From the NCBI GenBank assembly GCA_964542585.1, contig CAZIUI010000007.1:1-64000 (forward strand): a DNA stretch of 64,000 nucleotides, read 5' to 3'. The stretch's first letter is position 1. Each line of letters starts with the position of its first letter. This document shows positions 32,741 to 40,646 of the stretch, piece by piece. Source of the stretch: CAYYUA01 sp964542585 (GTDB lineage Bacteria > Bacteroidota > Bacteroidia > CAILMK01 > CAYYUA01). The notes beneath the pieces are model-generated. The model had not been told where the DNA came from. It worked only from the letters and a program-made list of their open reading frames with translations, and made no database searches. The position numbers were made by a program, and so were the translations under genes.

Positions 32741-34303
32741 CTATTCATTGTCTTTTTTTGGACCTAAATTTTGTGTTGTAGAGGTCTGACCAGGGAAATC
32801 CTCTACATGCACCGTGCTGGTTGGGAAGGCAAAATCAACGTCCATTTCTTCCGCCAACTTCATAAATGACAAGAGTAACTCTTCGCGGCATTTCAGCTCC
32901 ACTTCATAGGATTGGGTCTGGATGTAAGACCATACAATAATATTCAGAGAATAGTCCGCTAATTGGTGAAACCTAACGTAGTATTCATTTTTATTAGTGT
33001 TTGGGTGATCACGAATAATGTGGCGTACGCCTTCAGCAAAATTTTTCACAACATCCGGTGGTGTATCGTAAGTGATACCTATAGTCGTATAAAAATGACG
33101 CTGATACCTTTCCTGCATGTTGTCTATTACCATATCAGCCATACGCCCATTAGGGATAGAAACCAATGAGCTATCAAAGGTACGAACGCGCGTAGACCGG
33201 AATCCCACCTCTTCAACAACTCCTTCTACGTCATTTCTCACATTGATGTAGTCGCCTACCTGGAAGGGGCGGTCCACAAAAATCATAACGGAACCAAAAA
33301 CATTTTTAATGGTCTCCTGGGCGGCCAGGGCAAAGGCCAGCCCGCCAATAGAAAGTCCGGTTAGAATTGCCGTTATATTGAAATTCAGGTTTTGAAGAAC
33401 AAACAAGCCGCCAATGATTACCGTGACCACTTTCAGGGTTTTACGAAGAAGGGGCACTAGCTGATCATCCAGTTTGGTGTCCGTCTTTCCTGCTTTCCAC
33501 ATCATGTATACGCCTAAAATATCCAGGCCACGAAAGAAGATAAAGGCTACAACAAATGGGAGTAGAAACTTTAGGCTTATGAAAAAGTAGTAAGAGAAAC
33601 TGACCGGTAACTGTAACGCTGGTAGGATGGTGTTGACAATCAATAAAACCAATAATAAACTAAAAGATCTTGATAATGCCTTTTCATATTTTGTGGCATC
33701 ACTACCACCAAGGACTTTGGTTAGTAATCGATGGATAATACGGTTACTTAGCCATTTACCTATTTTATAAAAGAGAAAACCCAGTAGGATAAGAATGCCA
33801 AGTCCTACATATTGCCAAACTGCTAAACCAAGGAAATGCTGGCGCCACTTTTGCGGAATGAAATCTATGAGGTGATCGGTCCCCAACGGAAAAACTGTAT
33901 TGTGAAGGTCGGGGATAGCTTCAACGGTTTCCTTTGAATAGTACCACTTATCACCGTATTTCTTTAAATAAAGCTGTGGAAATTCGTTAAAGAGAACATA
34001 TGTACTGGAATTTGTTAGGGTATCTTTATAGTTCTGCACATCTGGAACCTGGCTATAATACACGTACAAGCCTTTAGCATCAAGTATTTGCTTCAGCTTC
34101 CTTGCGATAGCAGAACCTTTAGCACGCCCATCATAAAAAGCTTTGGCTGCTTTTTTAGGATGATAACTATCAGCCTGTAGGTTTTCGATGTGAGTTTTGA
34201 CTGTGCTACGAGGGGTTTTAAGATTGACTTCTGCTCCTTCAAGTGAAGGAGTTATCACTATGAAAATAGCTATTGTAAGACATGAGGCCAACCGGAACAA
34301 CAC
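32741..34303 (-). CDS. MscS-family mechanosensitive ion channel
   Basis: A 520-aa membrane protein. A signal peptide is followed by a periplasmic domain (about 25-150), then several transmembrane segments (about 160-310). The MscS core follows: the pore-lining helix region ILTGLSIGGLAFALAAQETIKNVFGSVMIFVDRPFQVGDYINV, then GVVEEVGFRSTRVRTFDSSLVSIPNGRM. The C-terminal cytoplasmic domain is complete. These channels open under membrane tension to release solutes. The extra periplasmic region makes it a medium-size MscS homologue of the YnaI/YbdG kind, though its exact subfamily is unclear. Confidence 0.92.
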   Translation of the reverse strand: MLFRLASCLTIAIFIVITPSLEGAEVNLKTPRSTVKTHIENLQADSYHPKKAAKAFYDGRAKGSAIARKLKQILDAKGLYVYYSQVPDVQNYKDTLTNSSTYVLFNEFPQLYLKKYGDKWYYSKETVEAIPDLHNTVFPLGTDHLIDFIPQKWRQHFLGLAVWQYVGLGILILLGFLFYKIGKWLSNRIIHRLLTKVLGGSDATKYEKALSRSFSLLLVLLIVNTILPALQLPVSFSYYFFISLKFLLPFVVAFIFFRGLDILGVYMMWKAGKTDTKLDDQLVPLLRKTLKVVTVIIGGLFVLQNLNFNITAILTGLSIGGLAFALAAQETIKNVFGSVMIFVDRPFQVGDYINVRNDVEGVVEEVGFRSTRVRTFDSSLVSIPNGRMADMVIDNMQERYQRHFYTTIGITYDTPPDVVKNFAEGVRHIIRDHPNTNKNEYYVRFHQLADYSLNIIVWSYIQTQSYEVELKCREELLLSFMKLAEEMDVDFAFPTSTVHVEDFPGQTSTTQNLGPKKDNE

Positions 34304-34317
34304 GCAGTCTTTTAATA

Positions 34318-34325
34318 CAAAAATA
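34318..34325 (-). promoter_or_regulatory. Possible -7 box of the MscS gene
   Basis: The minus strand reads TATTTTTG 15 bp before the start codon at 34303. No convincing -33 box is seen. Confidence 0.3.
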
Positions 34326-34396
34326 GAAGGGTAGTATGAATTAATGGATAAGTAATAATCTGCTTAGTTAGTTTTTAGAAAAACCAGAAAATGCTT

Positions 34397-34903
34397 TTAG
34401 TGGCGGGTAAGTCGCTTGATAAGTTCGCGGTGTTGGGGAAACGTGGATTCTAATTCAGCTGCGCTACCCAGTTCAAAATCATCAAATTCAAAACCAGGCG
34501 TCATGGTACAGCTCATCAGGGTGTAACCTTTAAGGTTATTGACCCGTGCCGCAAACCATTGGTTCTTGTAGATCACTAATTGGGGGTATTCATGAGCATC
34601 CATATTCGGGCCAAGGTAATTTATAGATAGCGTACCATCATTTTTGATGATAAAAATCTCCAAAGGGTCACCGGAATGGTAATGCCATAGTTCGTCACCT
34701 TTAAGGCGGTGAAAAGCAGAAAATTCGCGTTCCTTAAGTAAAAAATAAATGGCCGTAGAGAAATTCCTATCCCCATGATACTTGGGTGGTAGATCTTCCA
34801 TTGGAATCTTCTCATCCGAGCGGTAGGTCTCTTTAAAATAACCCCCTTCCGGATGATCGTATAGCCCTAGTTTTTCAATCCAATAATCGGCCGGGTTATC
34901 CAT
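34397..34903 (-). CDS. Cupin, DUF985 family
   Basis: A 168-aa cupin-fold protein. It matches the DUF985 pattern: ADYWIEKLGLYDHPEGGYFKETYRS, STAIYFLLKEREFSAFHRLKGDELWHYHSGDPLEIFII and WFAARVNNLKGYTLMSCTMTPGFEFDDFELG, with His residues placed for a metal site. Function unknown. ATG 34903 is selected: the reading frame stays open upstream but there runs through the terminator and body of tRNA-Phe, which cannot be coding. Confidence 0.88.
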   Translation of the reverse strand: MDNPADYWIEKLGLYDHPEGGYFKETYRSDEKIPMEDLPPKYHGDRNFSTAIYFLLKEREFSAFHRLKGDELWHYHSGDPLEIFIIKNDGTLSINYLGPNMDAHEYPQLVIYKNQWFAARVNNLKGYTLMSCTMTPGFEFDDFELGSAAELESTFPQHRELIKRLTRH

Positions 34904-34957
34904 GGCCCAAGCTTTAAAAGCAACAAAAGTACAATGTGTAGTACTAAAGGAGAAACC

Positions 34958-34990
34958 AAAAAAAGGCCTGATGGTAAGCCACCAGGCCTT
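34958..34990 (-). terminator. Rho-independent terminator of tRNA-Phe
   Basis: On the minus strand AAGGCCTGGTGG, a short loop and CCATCAGGCCTT form a stem followed by a T run. It begins about 12 bp after the tRNA 3' end and precedes the cupin gene. Confidence 0.75.
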
Positions 34991-35001
34991 AGAATGAAGG
35001 G

Positions 35002-35074
<73 letters not shown>

Positions 35075-35092
35075 CCTTTCAAAATAGAATAG

Positions 35093-35100
35093 CAAAATTA
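35093..35100 (-). promoter_or_regulatory. -7 box of tRNA-Phe
   Basis: TAATTTTG on the minus strand lies 18 bp before the tRNA 5' end. The -33 position holds only a weak match. Confidence 0.45.
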
Positions 35101-35269
35101 GCATGATCAATTGACATGACCTAAATGCAAGCTGAGATTTTCTTCAAACTTGCCTACCGAGTTGTTTGTATAGAACTCGATATGAAGTGGAAATTTGTAA
35201 TTTTCGTTGAATTGAACAGGGCTGTTATGTTTCCGCAGCTTCTCTTTTTCCAATTTTAAAGCCTGAAAA

Positions 35270-36580
35270 ATGGAATATATAGGACCTTTAATTTTTTCAG
35301 TGATCCTGGCGCTTTCGGTCATAATCTTTGCCCGTAACATTAGAAAGATTGTACGCAACATACGTCTTGGTCAGGATATTGACCTAAGCGACAATCCCCG
35401 CGCCAGGTGGCAGCAAATGGCCATGTTTGCCCTTGGACAGCGCCACATGTTTAACAGGCCTATTTCCGGTATCATGCACTTATTCGTGTATGTGGGATTT
35501 GTGCTCATTAACATTGAAATTGTAGAAATTGTAATAGATGGCATTACTGGCTCCCATAGAGTTTTTGAGCCTTATATTGGGGCTGCCTATAATGAGTTTA
35601 TAAGCTTTTTTGAAATCCTGGCCTTTGCCGTTCTATTTGGGTGCGTAATCTTTCTAATCCGCAGAAACCTCCTTCATGTTAAGCGTTTTGAGGCCAGGGA
35701 AATGAACAGATGGCCAAAATTGGATGCCAACATTATCCTTTGGGCTGAAGTGGTGCTAATGATCGCCATACTAGTAATGAATGGGACAGACCTGGCTCTC
35801 CAACGACAAGGCCATTCTCATTATCCGCACACCGGTAATTTCCTGGTAAGCGGACTAATTGCCCCCCTTTTCTCGGGTATGGAAACTTCCAACCTTGTTG
35901 TTTTAGAACGCACCGCATGGTGGGCGCATATCGTTGGCATATTTGCTTTCTTGAATTACATCCCTTATTCCAAGCACCTCCACATTTTCCTTTCATTCCC
36001 CAATACTTATTTCGCCCCCCTTGAAAAGAAAGGCAAAGTTAGTAACATGCCTGCCGTTGCTGAAGAAGTCAAGTCCATGTTATTTGAAACAAGTGGTAGC
36101 GAACAGGACCCGCCCGATCGTTTTGGCGCCAGGGATGCTACAGACTTACACTGGAAAAATCTGCTTGACGCTTATTCCTGTACGGAATGTGGTAGGTGCA
36201 CAGATGCATGCCCAGCCAATATGACGGGAAAGTTACTTTCACCCCGTAAAATCATGATGGATACGAGAGACAGAATGGAGGAGTTAGGTTCCCAAATGAA
36301 TGGAAGCCAGGAGCTACCCCATGATGGCAAGGCACTACTGGGTGATTATATCACTAATGAAGAACTGAATGCTTGCACGACTTGCAATGCCTGTGTAGAA
36401 GCTTGCCCTGTAAGCATTAATCCTCTGGATATTATAATGCAGATGCGCCGCTACAATAGCATGGAGGCATCTAACACCCCAAGCCAATGGAATAACATGT
36501 TTAACAACGTTGAAAATAATGCCTCGCCCTGGGCCTATCCGGCAGAAGACCGGATGAACTGGGCTGATGACAATTCCTGA
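35270..36580 (+). CDS. Membrane-bound 4Fe-4S electron-transfer protein
   Basis: A 436-aa membrane protein. Residues 1-240 hold about five transmembrane helices, with His residues that could bind heme as in NarI/HdrE-like cytochromes (GQRHMFNRPISGIMHLFVYVG, WWAHIVGIFAFLNYIPYSKHLHIF). The C-terminal part carries two ferredoxin-type clusters, CTECGRCTDACP at residue 304 and CTTCNACVEACP at 369. The next gene, overlapping by 14 bp or just downstream depending on its start, encodes a CCG-domain protein; together they resemble HdrD/GlpC-like quinone-linked oxidoreductases. The electron donor is unknown. Confidence 0.87.
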   Translation: MEYIGPLIFSVILALSVIIFARNIRKIVRNIRLGQDIDLSDNPRARWQQMAMFALGQRHMFNRPISGIMHLFVYVGFVLINIEIVEIVIDGITGSHRVFEPYIGAAYNEFISFFEILAFAVLFGCVIFLIRRNLLHVKRFEAREMNRWPKLDANIILWAEVVLMIAILVMNGTDLALQRQGHSHYPHTGNFLVSGLIAPLFSGMETSNLVVLERTAWWAHIVGIFAFLNYIPYSKHLHIFLSFPNTYFAPLEKKGKVSNMPAVAEEVKSMLFETSGSEQDPPDRFGARDATDLHWKNLLDAYSCTECGRCTDACPANMTGKLLSPRKIMMDTRDRMEELGSQMNGSQELPHDGKALLGDYITNEELNACTTCNACVEACPVSINPLDIIMQMRRYNSMEASNTPSQWNNMFNNVENNASPWAYPAEDRMNWADDNS

Positions 36581-37400
36581 AAAACGCTTAGACAATACGG
36601 AATCCATGAGCAATAAACTTCACGTACCAACCATGGCTGAAATGGCTGAAAAAGGCGAACAGCCTGATATCCTGTTTTGGGTTGGCTGTGCTGGTAGCTT
36701 TGATCAGCGAGCTCAGAAAATCACCAAAGCTTTTGTAAAAATCCTCAACCATGTGGGGATCAATTTTGCTGTACTTGGTCAAGAAGAGATGTGTACCGGG
36801 GATCCGGCTCGCCGGGCCGGGAATGAATTCATCTTTCAGATGCAAGCCCAGATGAACATCCAGACCCTGAATGATTACGGCATCACCAAAATGGTTACGG
36901 CTTGCCCCCATTGCTTTAACATCCTCAAGAATGAATATCCCGAACTAGGCGGGAATTACGAGGTCCTTCATCACTCAACTTTCCTGCAGCAGATGATCAA
37001 TGAAGGTTTGGTTGCTGTCAAAGATGGGGAGCGCTTTAAAGGAAAGAAGATCACCTTTCATGATGCCTGCTACCTTGCTAGGGCTAATGATGTTTATGAA
37101 GCTCCCCGCGAAGTATTGGAAACCCTGGATGCAGAGCTTGTAGAAATGAAGCGGTGCAAAACCAAAGGCCTATGCTGTGGAGCAGGTGGTGGCCAGATGT
37201 TCAAGGAAGCAGAACCTGGCAATAAAGAAGTCAATATAGAGCGCACTGAGGAAGCCCTGGCAACAGATGCCGATTACATTGCGTCATCTTGCCCTTTTTG
37301 TATGACGATGATGAGTGATGGCGTCAAACAAAAGGAAAAAGAAGAAGAGGTTAAAGTTCGCGATATTGCCGAGTTGATCGCTGAGGCTGAAGACCTTTGA
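36567..37400 (+). CDS. CCG-domain (HdrB/GlpC-like) Fe-S protein
   Basis: A 277-aa soluble partner of the upstream membrane Fe-S protein. It has two cysteine-rich CCG-type domains: WVGCAGSFDQRAQK with CPHCFNILKNEYPELGG, and HDACYLARANDVYEAPREVL with CCGAGGGQMFKE followed by SSCPFCMTMM. These bind the non-cubane clusters seen in HdrB-type subunits. The first in-frame ATG (36567) overlaps the previous gene by 14 bp; ATG 36606 (MSNKLHVPTM) is an equally reasonable start. Confidence 0.87.
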   Translation: MTIPEKRLDNTESMSNKLHVPTMAEMAEKGEQPDILFWVGCAGSFDQRAQKITKAFVKILNHVGINFAVLGQEEMCTGDPARRAGNEFIFQMQAQMNIQTLNDYGITKMVTACPHCFNILKNEYPELGGNYEVLHHSTFLQQMINEGLVAVKDGERFKGKKITFHDACYLARANDVYEAPREVLETLDAELVEMKRCKTKGLCCGAGGGQMFKEAEPGNKEVNIERTEEALATDADYIASSCPFCMTMMSDGVKQKEKEEEVKVRDIAELIAEAEDL

Positions 37401-37413
37401 TACAAAAAGGTGG

Positions 37414-37941
37414 CTATGAACGTTTGCTAAGATGATTCATAAGTAATGGCAAATAATTCGGAAGGTCAGGTGGTCGCTGGGCTGAAATAATATGCCCATC
37501 TGAGGTTGCAGATTCATCCACCCAATGGGCACCGGCATTTATTAGATCATCCTTAATGCCAGGGGTGCTAGTAGTTGTGACCCCGGAAAGCACACAAGCT
37601 GAGGCCAGTACCCAACCAGCGTGACAAATGTGGCCTATCGTTTTTTCGGCTTGGTGAAAGTGCTGAACTATGGATATTACGTCCGAAAAACGCCTGATTT
37701 TATCAGGTGCCCACCCTCCCGGTATAAGTAATCCATCGTAATCACTGGGATCAACAGCCCCATAACTATGCGTGCTAGTAGCTGGCACTCCATGCTTACC
37801 AATGTAGGTTGCCTGAGCCTTTTCTCCGACCATGTGAAGCTCAGCACCGGTTTCCTGTAGCCTTAAAACCGGATACCATAGTTCCAGGTCTTCAAAATCC
37901 TGGTGAACTAGCTGTAGAATTTTTTTACCTGATAGGTCCAT
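37414..37941 (-). CDS. DJ-1/PfpI family protein
   Basis: A 175-aa class I glutamine-amidotransferase-like protein. The nucleophile elbow is GHICHAGWVL (Cys followed by His), with the upstream GLLIPGGWAPD loop bearing the conserved PGG. Family members are glyoxalase/deglycase-type or protease-like enzymes; the exact activity is unknown. Stand-alone gene, convergent with the CCG protein (13 bp between stop codons). Confidence 0.88.
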   Translation of the reverse strand: MDLSGKKILQLVHQDFEDLELWYPVLRLQETGAELHMVGEKAQATYIGKHGVPATSTHSYGAVDPSDYDGLLIPGGWAPDKIRRFSDVISIVQHFHQAEKTIGHICHAGWVLASACVLSGVTTTSTPGIKDDLINAGAHWVDESATSDGHIISAQRPPDLPNYLPLLMNHLSKRS

Positions 37942-38025
37942 AAAATTTTCGCCCTTCTCTTCCCAGGCAAAATTAGCTAATAAAGATCTTTATCCTATTT
38001 TCTTTGAAATAACCCTATAAAGAAT

Positions 38026-38841
38026 CTAGCCACCTAGGGCGATATCCAGCATCATCATTATAGCAAAGCCACCCATGGCACCCATTGTTGCGATATCGGT
38101 ATTGCCTTTAAGGTGAGCTTCCGGGATCAACTCTTCGACAACTACATAAATCATAGCGCCAGCAGCAAAAGCCAATGCATAAGGGAGCATTGGTTTAACC
38201 AGTAAAACCGCTGAAGCTCCGATTACACCCGCAATGGGCTCCACAATGCCCGAAAGCTGGCCATAATTAAAGCTCTTAAGCTTTGAAAAACCTTCCCGTC
38301 TTAAGGGCATGGAAACGGAAGTACCTTCCGGAAAATTCTGAATACCAATGCCTAAACCTAAAGCTATGGCACCTGCTAACTCTGCACCTGGAAGGTCATA
38401 AGCTAAAGAGCCAAAAGATACTCCCACCGCCAACCCCTCAGGAATATTGTGCAGGGTAATGGCTAAAACCAACAGGATACTACGGTGTAGCTGGGTTGGT
38501 AGCCCCTCAGCGTCTGAATTCGGGAATCCGATGTGAAGGTGTGGAATGATCTTATCAATCAAACCAATGAATAGCCCTCCAAGTAAAAATCCACTTACTA
38601 CAGGCAACCAAACAGGCACTGACGTGGACTCTTTAGCCATCTCCATAGCTGGCAACAAAAGCGAAAAGAAACTAGCCGCTATCATAACGCCGGCAGCAAA
38701 CCCCATCATGCCATCTAAAAACTTTTGGTTATAAGACCTGACAAAAAATACAAGGGATGCACCGGCACTGGTCATACCCCACGTAAAAAGGGTTGCTAAT
38801 AGGGCTTGGAGAATAGGTGAAAGCGATTCAAACCAGGACAT
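38026..38841 (-). CDS. ZIP family divalent metal transporter
   Basis: A 271-aa inner-membrane importer of zinc, iron or manganese. It has eight hydrophobic segments, the histidine-bearing helix TLHNIPEGLAVGVSFG and the second signature GIGIQNFPEGTSVSMPLRREG, which form the metal site of bacterial ZupT/GufA-like ZIPs. A short loop has HLHIG. An inverted repeat similar to the DtxR-like operator of the TonB receptor lies 22 bp upstream, suggesting control by a metal-dependent repressor. Confidence 0.92.
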   Translation of the reverse strand: MSWFESLSPILQALLATLFTWGMTSAGASLVFFVRSYNQKFLDGMMGFAAGVMIAASFFSLLLPAMEMAKESTSVPVWLPVVSGFLLGGLFIGLIDKIIPHLHIGFPNSDAEGLPTQLHRSILLVLAITLHNIPEGLAVGVSFGSLAYDLPGAELAGAIALGLGIGIQNFPEGTSVSMPLRREGFSKLKSFNYGQLSGIVEPIAGVIGASAVLLVKPMLPYALAFAAGAMIYVVVEELIPEAHLKGNTDIATMGAMGGFAIMMMLDIALGG

Positions 38842-38862
38842 TGATAATAAGCTTTAATTCGT

Positions 38863-38888
38863 AAATTTTTAGGCAATTCTAAAAATTT
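38863..38888. promoter_or_regulatory. DtxR-like operator before the ZIP transporter
   Basis: AAATTTTTAG, 6 bp and CTAAAAATTT form a perfect 10-bp inverted repeat. Its core TTTAGGCAATTCTAAA (38868-38883) matches the palindrome before the TonB receptor at 13 of 16 positions. It lies just downstream of a candidate -7 box (TAATTTTG, 38903-38910, minus strand), a position suited to repression. Confidence 0.6.
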
Positions 38889-38902
38889 TGTTTGATTCGG
38901 CA

Positions 38903-38910
38903 CAAAATTA
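38903..38910 (-). promoter_or_regulatory. Probable -7 box of the ZIP gene
   Basis: TAATTTTG on the minus strand, 62 bp before ATG 38841, with the inverted repeat between. The -33 element is weak. Confidence 0.4.
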
Positions 38911-39092
38911 TTGCCAAAATTTGCTCAATCTTAAACGGGAATGTCCTTAAGATAATAGCTTAGGCTTTTCCTAAAAATAAAAACAGACCCTTATAGAATG
39001 GTGGTAAAAAACAACAGGGTACAACAGCATTCCTTCTATTTATTGCTGCAGCAGAGCAAGAATTCGGTCAGATAATGCCTGACGCGTTAGCG

Positions 39093-39728
39093 TTACTCGT
39101 CCAAGCTCTCCACCATTTCTATAAGCTCATCAAAATCCTTGTAGCCAGGACGTTCCTCGCCTCCGGCGTAGATATTAATCGCGAACGGCTTGAATTCTTT
39201 AGTTAGGTCTATAATGTTCTCAGCATTAAAAGGAAAGTTCAGGATCACATTCAAGTCATCAGAAAAATCCTTTATGCGCTTTTTAAAGTTATTATCATTA
39301 AGAAAAGCCTCGAAGTCTTCTTCATCATAAATGGAGAACATGTAGTAAGTAATATCCTGATAGCTATCCTCAATGTAATACTCCAACTCTTCACGATCAC
39401 GAAAGGTAGAAAGATCGAGATTTTGTATAATTTGCGCCTTCAACTTGGATAACGAAAAGTAGTGATCAGTTTCGTTTAGCTGTACGTAGGTAAGTCTATA
39501 CTGCTGGATAGCATCCCTGATTTCTTCATAATCCTGCTTACCAAACTCGCCAACGAGACCAATTCCCTCTAACCAACTTGTAATTTCTTTAATGTCTTCT
39601 GGTTCCACATAATTTTCATTGTCAGGGTCCATACTAAAGCCTAGAAAGTGTGCTTGAGATCCTGCTGCAAATCGGGCATCGCTTAGGTTTGTGACTTCCC
39701 CGAACTTCAGGTTGGTAATAAGGGTCAT
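39093..39728 (-). CDS. Phosphoribosylanthranilate isomerase-like (TrpF-fold) protein, probably not catalytic
   Basis: A 211-aa TIM-barrel-like protein. The N-terminus follows TrpF (KFGEVTNLSDARFAAGSQAHFLGFSMDPDNENYVEPE, then YVQLNE), and the C-terminus carries AGGEERPGYKDFDELIEMV, matching the phosphate-binding SGVE-x-PG-x-KD of TrpF. However the catalytic-Cys motif KICG reads KFGEV and the usual catalytic Asp region is not recognisable. The middle is rich in Asp, Glu and Tyr. No other tryptophan gene is in the window. A divergent paralogue with another role is the best reading. Confidence 0.65.
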   Translation of the reverse strand: MTLITNLKFGEVTNLSDARFAAGSQAHFLGFSMDPDNENYVEPEDIKEITSWLEGIGLVGEFGKQDYEEIRDAIQQYRLTYVQLNETDHYFSLSKLKAQIIQNLDLSTFRDREELEYYIEDSYQDITYYMFSIYDEEDFEAFLNDNNFKKRIKDFSDDLNVILNFPFNAENIIDLTKEFKPFAINIYAGGEERPGYKDFDELIEMVESLDE

Positions 39729-39910
39729 TGGTTTTGTTGTGTGGTTTGATTGGTTTTCAAATGTTCGAAATAAAAAATTTTTCCTAAATATCGAATAGCT
39801 ATAGTTGAGATTACAATTTTTTTAACGTCCAAAACTACTAATGGCTTACCTTTAAAATAACTTCGATCTCATCAACAATAAAGAAAAAAAGCAGTTTAGA
39901 GGCTTAACCC

Positions 39911-40252
39911 ATGGAATTTTATGAGCAGGTATATCAAGTAGTTCGATGCATTCCGAAAGGGCGTGTTACTACCTATGGACACATTGCTCGCTTTTTAGGC
40001 GCGGCCGGCTCTGCAAGAATGGTAGGGTGGGCCATGAATGCCTCCCATAATGAATTCCCCCCGGTTCCCGCGCATCGTGTTGTAAACAGACAAGGCATGC
40101 TTTCCGGGAAGCATCACTTTGCTACGCTTGAAATGATGCAGCAATTACTAGAACAAGAAGGTTTAACGGTGGTAGAGGACCAGATTCAAAACTTCAACCA
40201 ACACCTTTGGGATCCAGCCAAAAATTTGAATATAGGTCAAGCTGGTGAATAG
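39911..40252 (+). CDS. Alkyltransferase-like (ATL) protein, MGMT family without the active Cys
   Basis: A 113-aa DNA-binding protein. The helix-turn-helix region (GRVTTYGHIARFLG, SARMVGWAMNAS) matches the MGMT DNA-binding domain. The active site motif PCHR reads PVPAHRVV: the alkyl-accepting Cys is Ala. Such ATL proteins bind O6-alkylguanine and hand it to nucleotide excision repair (established for Atl1 and relatives). Consistently, uvrA is in this window, though 16 kb away. The following tRNA-Ala is on the opposite strand. Confidence 0.85.
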   Translation: MEFYEQVYQVVRCIPKGRVTTYGHIARFLGAAGSARMVGWAMNASHNEFPPVPAHRVVNRQGMLSGKHHFATLEMMQQLLEQEGLTVVEDQIQNFNQHLWDPAKNLNIGQAGE

Positions 40253-40302
40253 GCTAACCAACATCCGTGTGCCGCAAAGATTAGTAAGATAGGAAAGTGG
40301 AG

Positions 40303-40375
40303 TGGAGGATATCGGACTCGAACCGATGACCTCTTGAATGCCATTCAAGCGCTCTACCAACTGAGCTAATCCCCC
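40303..40375 (-). tRNA. tRNA-Ala (anticodon GGC)
   Basis: On the minus strand the acceptor GGGGGAT pairs with ATCCTCC (one G-T), discriminator A. The anticodon stem CTTGA/TCAAG has loop ATGGCAT (anticodon GGC), and the T arm is ATCGG-TTCGAGT-CCGAT. No CCA encoded. Confidence 0.95.
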
Positions 40376-40386
40376 TGTTGTAGTTG

Positions 40387-40419
40387 CAAAGGTATTTTTT
40401 TTGGCCAGACTTCCCCAAA
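40387..40419 (-). promoter_or_regulatory. Promoter of tRNA-Ala
   Basis: On the minus strand TTTG (40416-40419), 21 bp and TACCTTTG (40387-40394), ending 11 bp before the tRNA. Confidence 0.7.
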
Positions 40420-40455
40420 AGTAGGCTTAACTCCCCAACAGTCCTTTGCATACTT

Positions 40456-40488
40456 TTTGGGAAAGTAGATACAACGTTATTAGCTTTG
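40456..40488 (+). promoter_or_regulatory. Promoter of tRNA-Gln and prs
   Basis: TTTG (40456-40459), 21 bp, TAGCTTTG (40481-40488). It diverges from the tRNA-Ala promoter only 37 bp away and lies 58 bp before tRNA-Gln. Confidence 0.7.
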
Positions 40489-40546
40489 CACTAGCAATTC
40501 AGAAAAAGTTTAAAACTTACTTTTTTTCTGTTTGTTCTAAGATCAT

Positions 40547-40619
40547 TGTCCGGTGGTGTAATTGGCAACACGTCAGGTTTTGGTCCTGAAGAGTCCAGGT
40601 TCGAGCCCTGGCCGGACAA
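40547..40619 (+). tRNA. tRNA-Gln (anticodon TTG)
   Basis: The acceptor TGTCCGG pairs with CCGGACA, discriminator A. The anticodon stem TCAGG/CCTGA carries loop TTTTGGT (anticodon UUG), and the T arm is CCAGG-TTCGAGC-CCTGG. prs starts 27 bp downstream, so they probably share a transcript. Confidence 0.95.
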
Positions 40620-40646
40620 CTTTCTTCTTTACAGGTTTTACAAGCT

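Noticed and set aside
35107..35361. Minus-strand open frame of 84 codons upstream of the Fe-S gene
   Set aside because: It overlaps the start of a well-supported gene on the other strand and has no recognisable features.
40163..40360. Minus-strand open frame across tRNA-Ala and the end of the alkyltransferase-like gene
   Set aside because: It reads through the tRNA and has no protein-like features.
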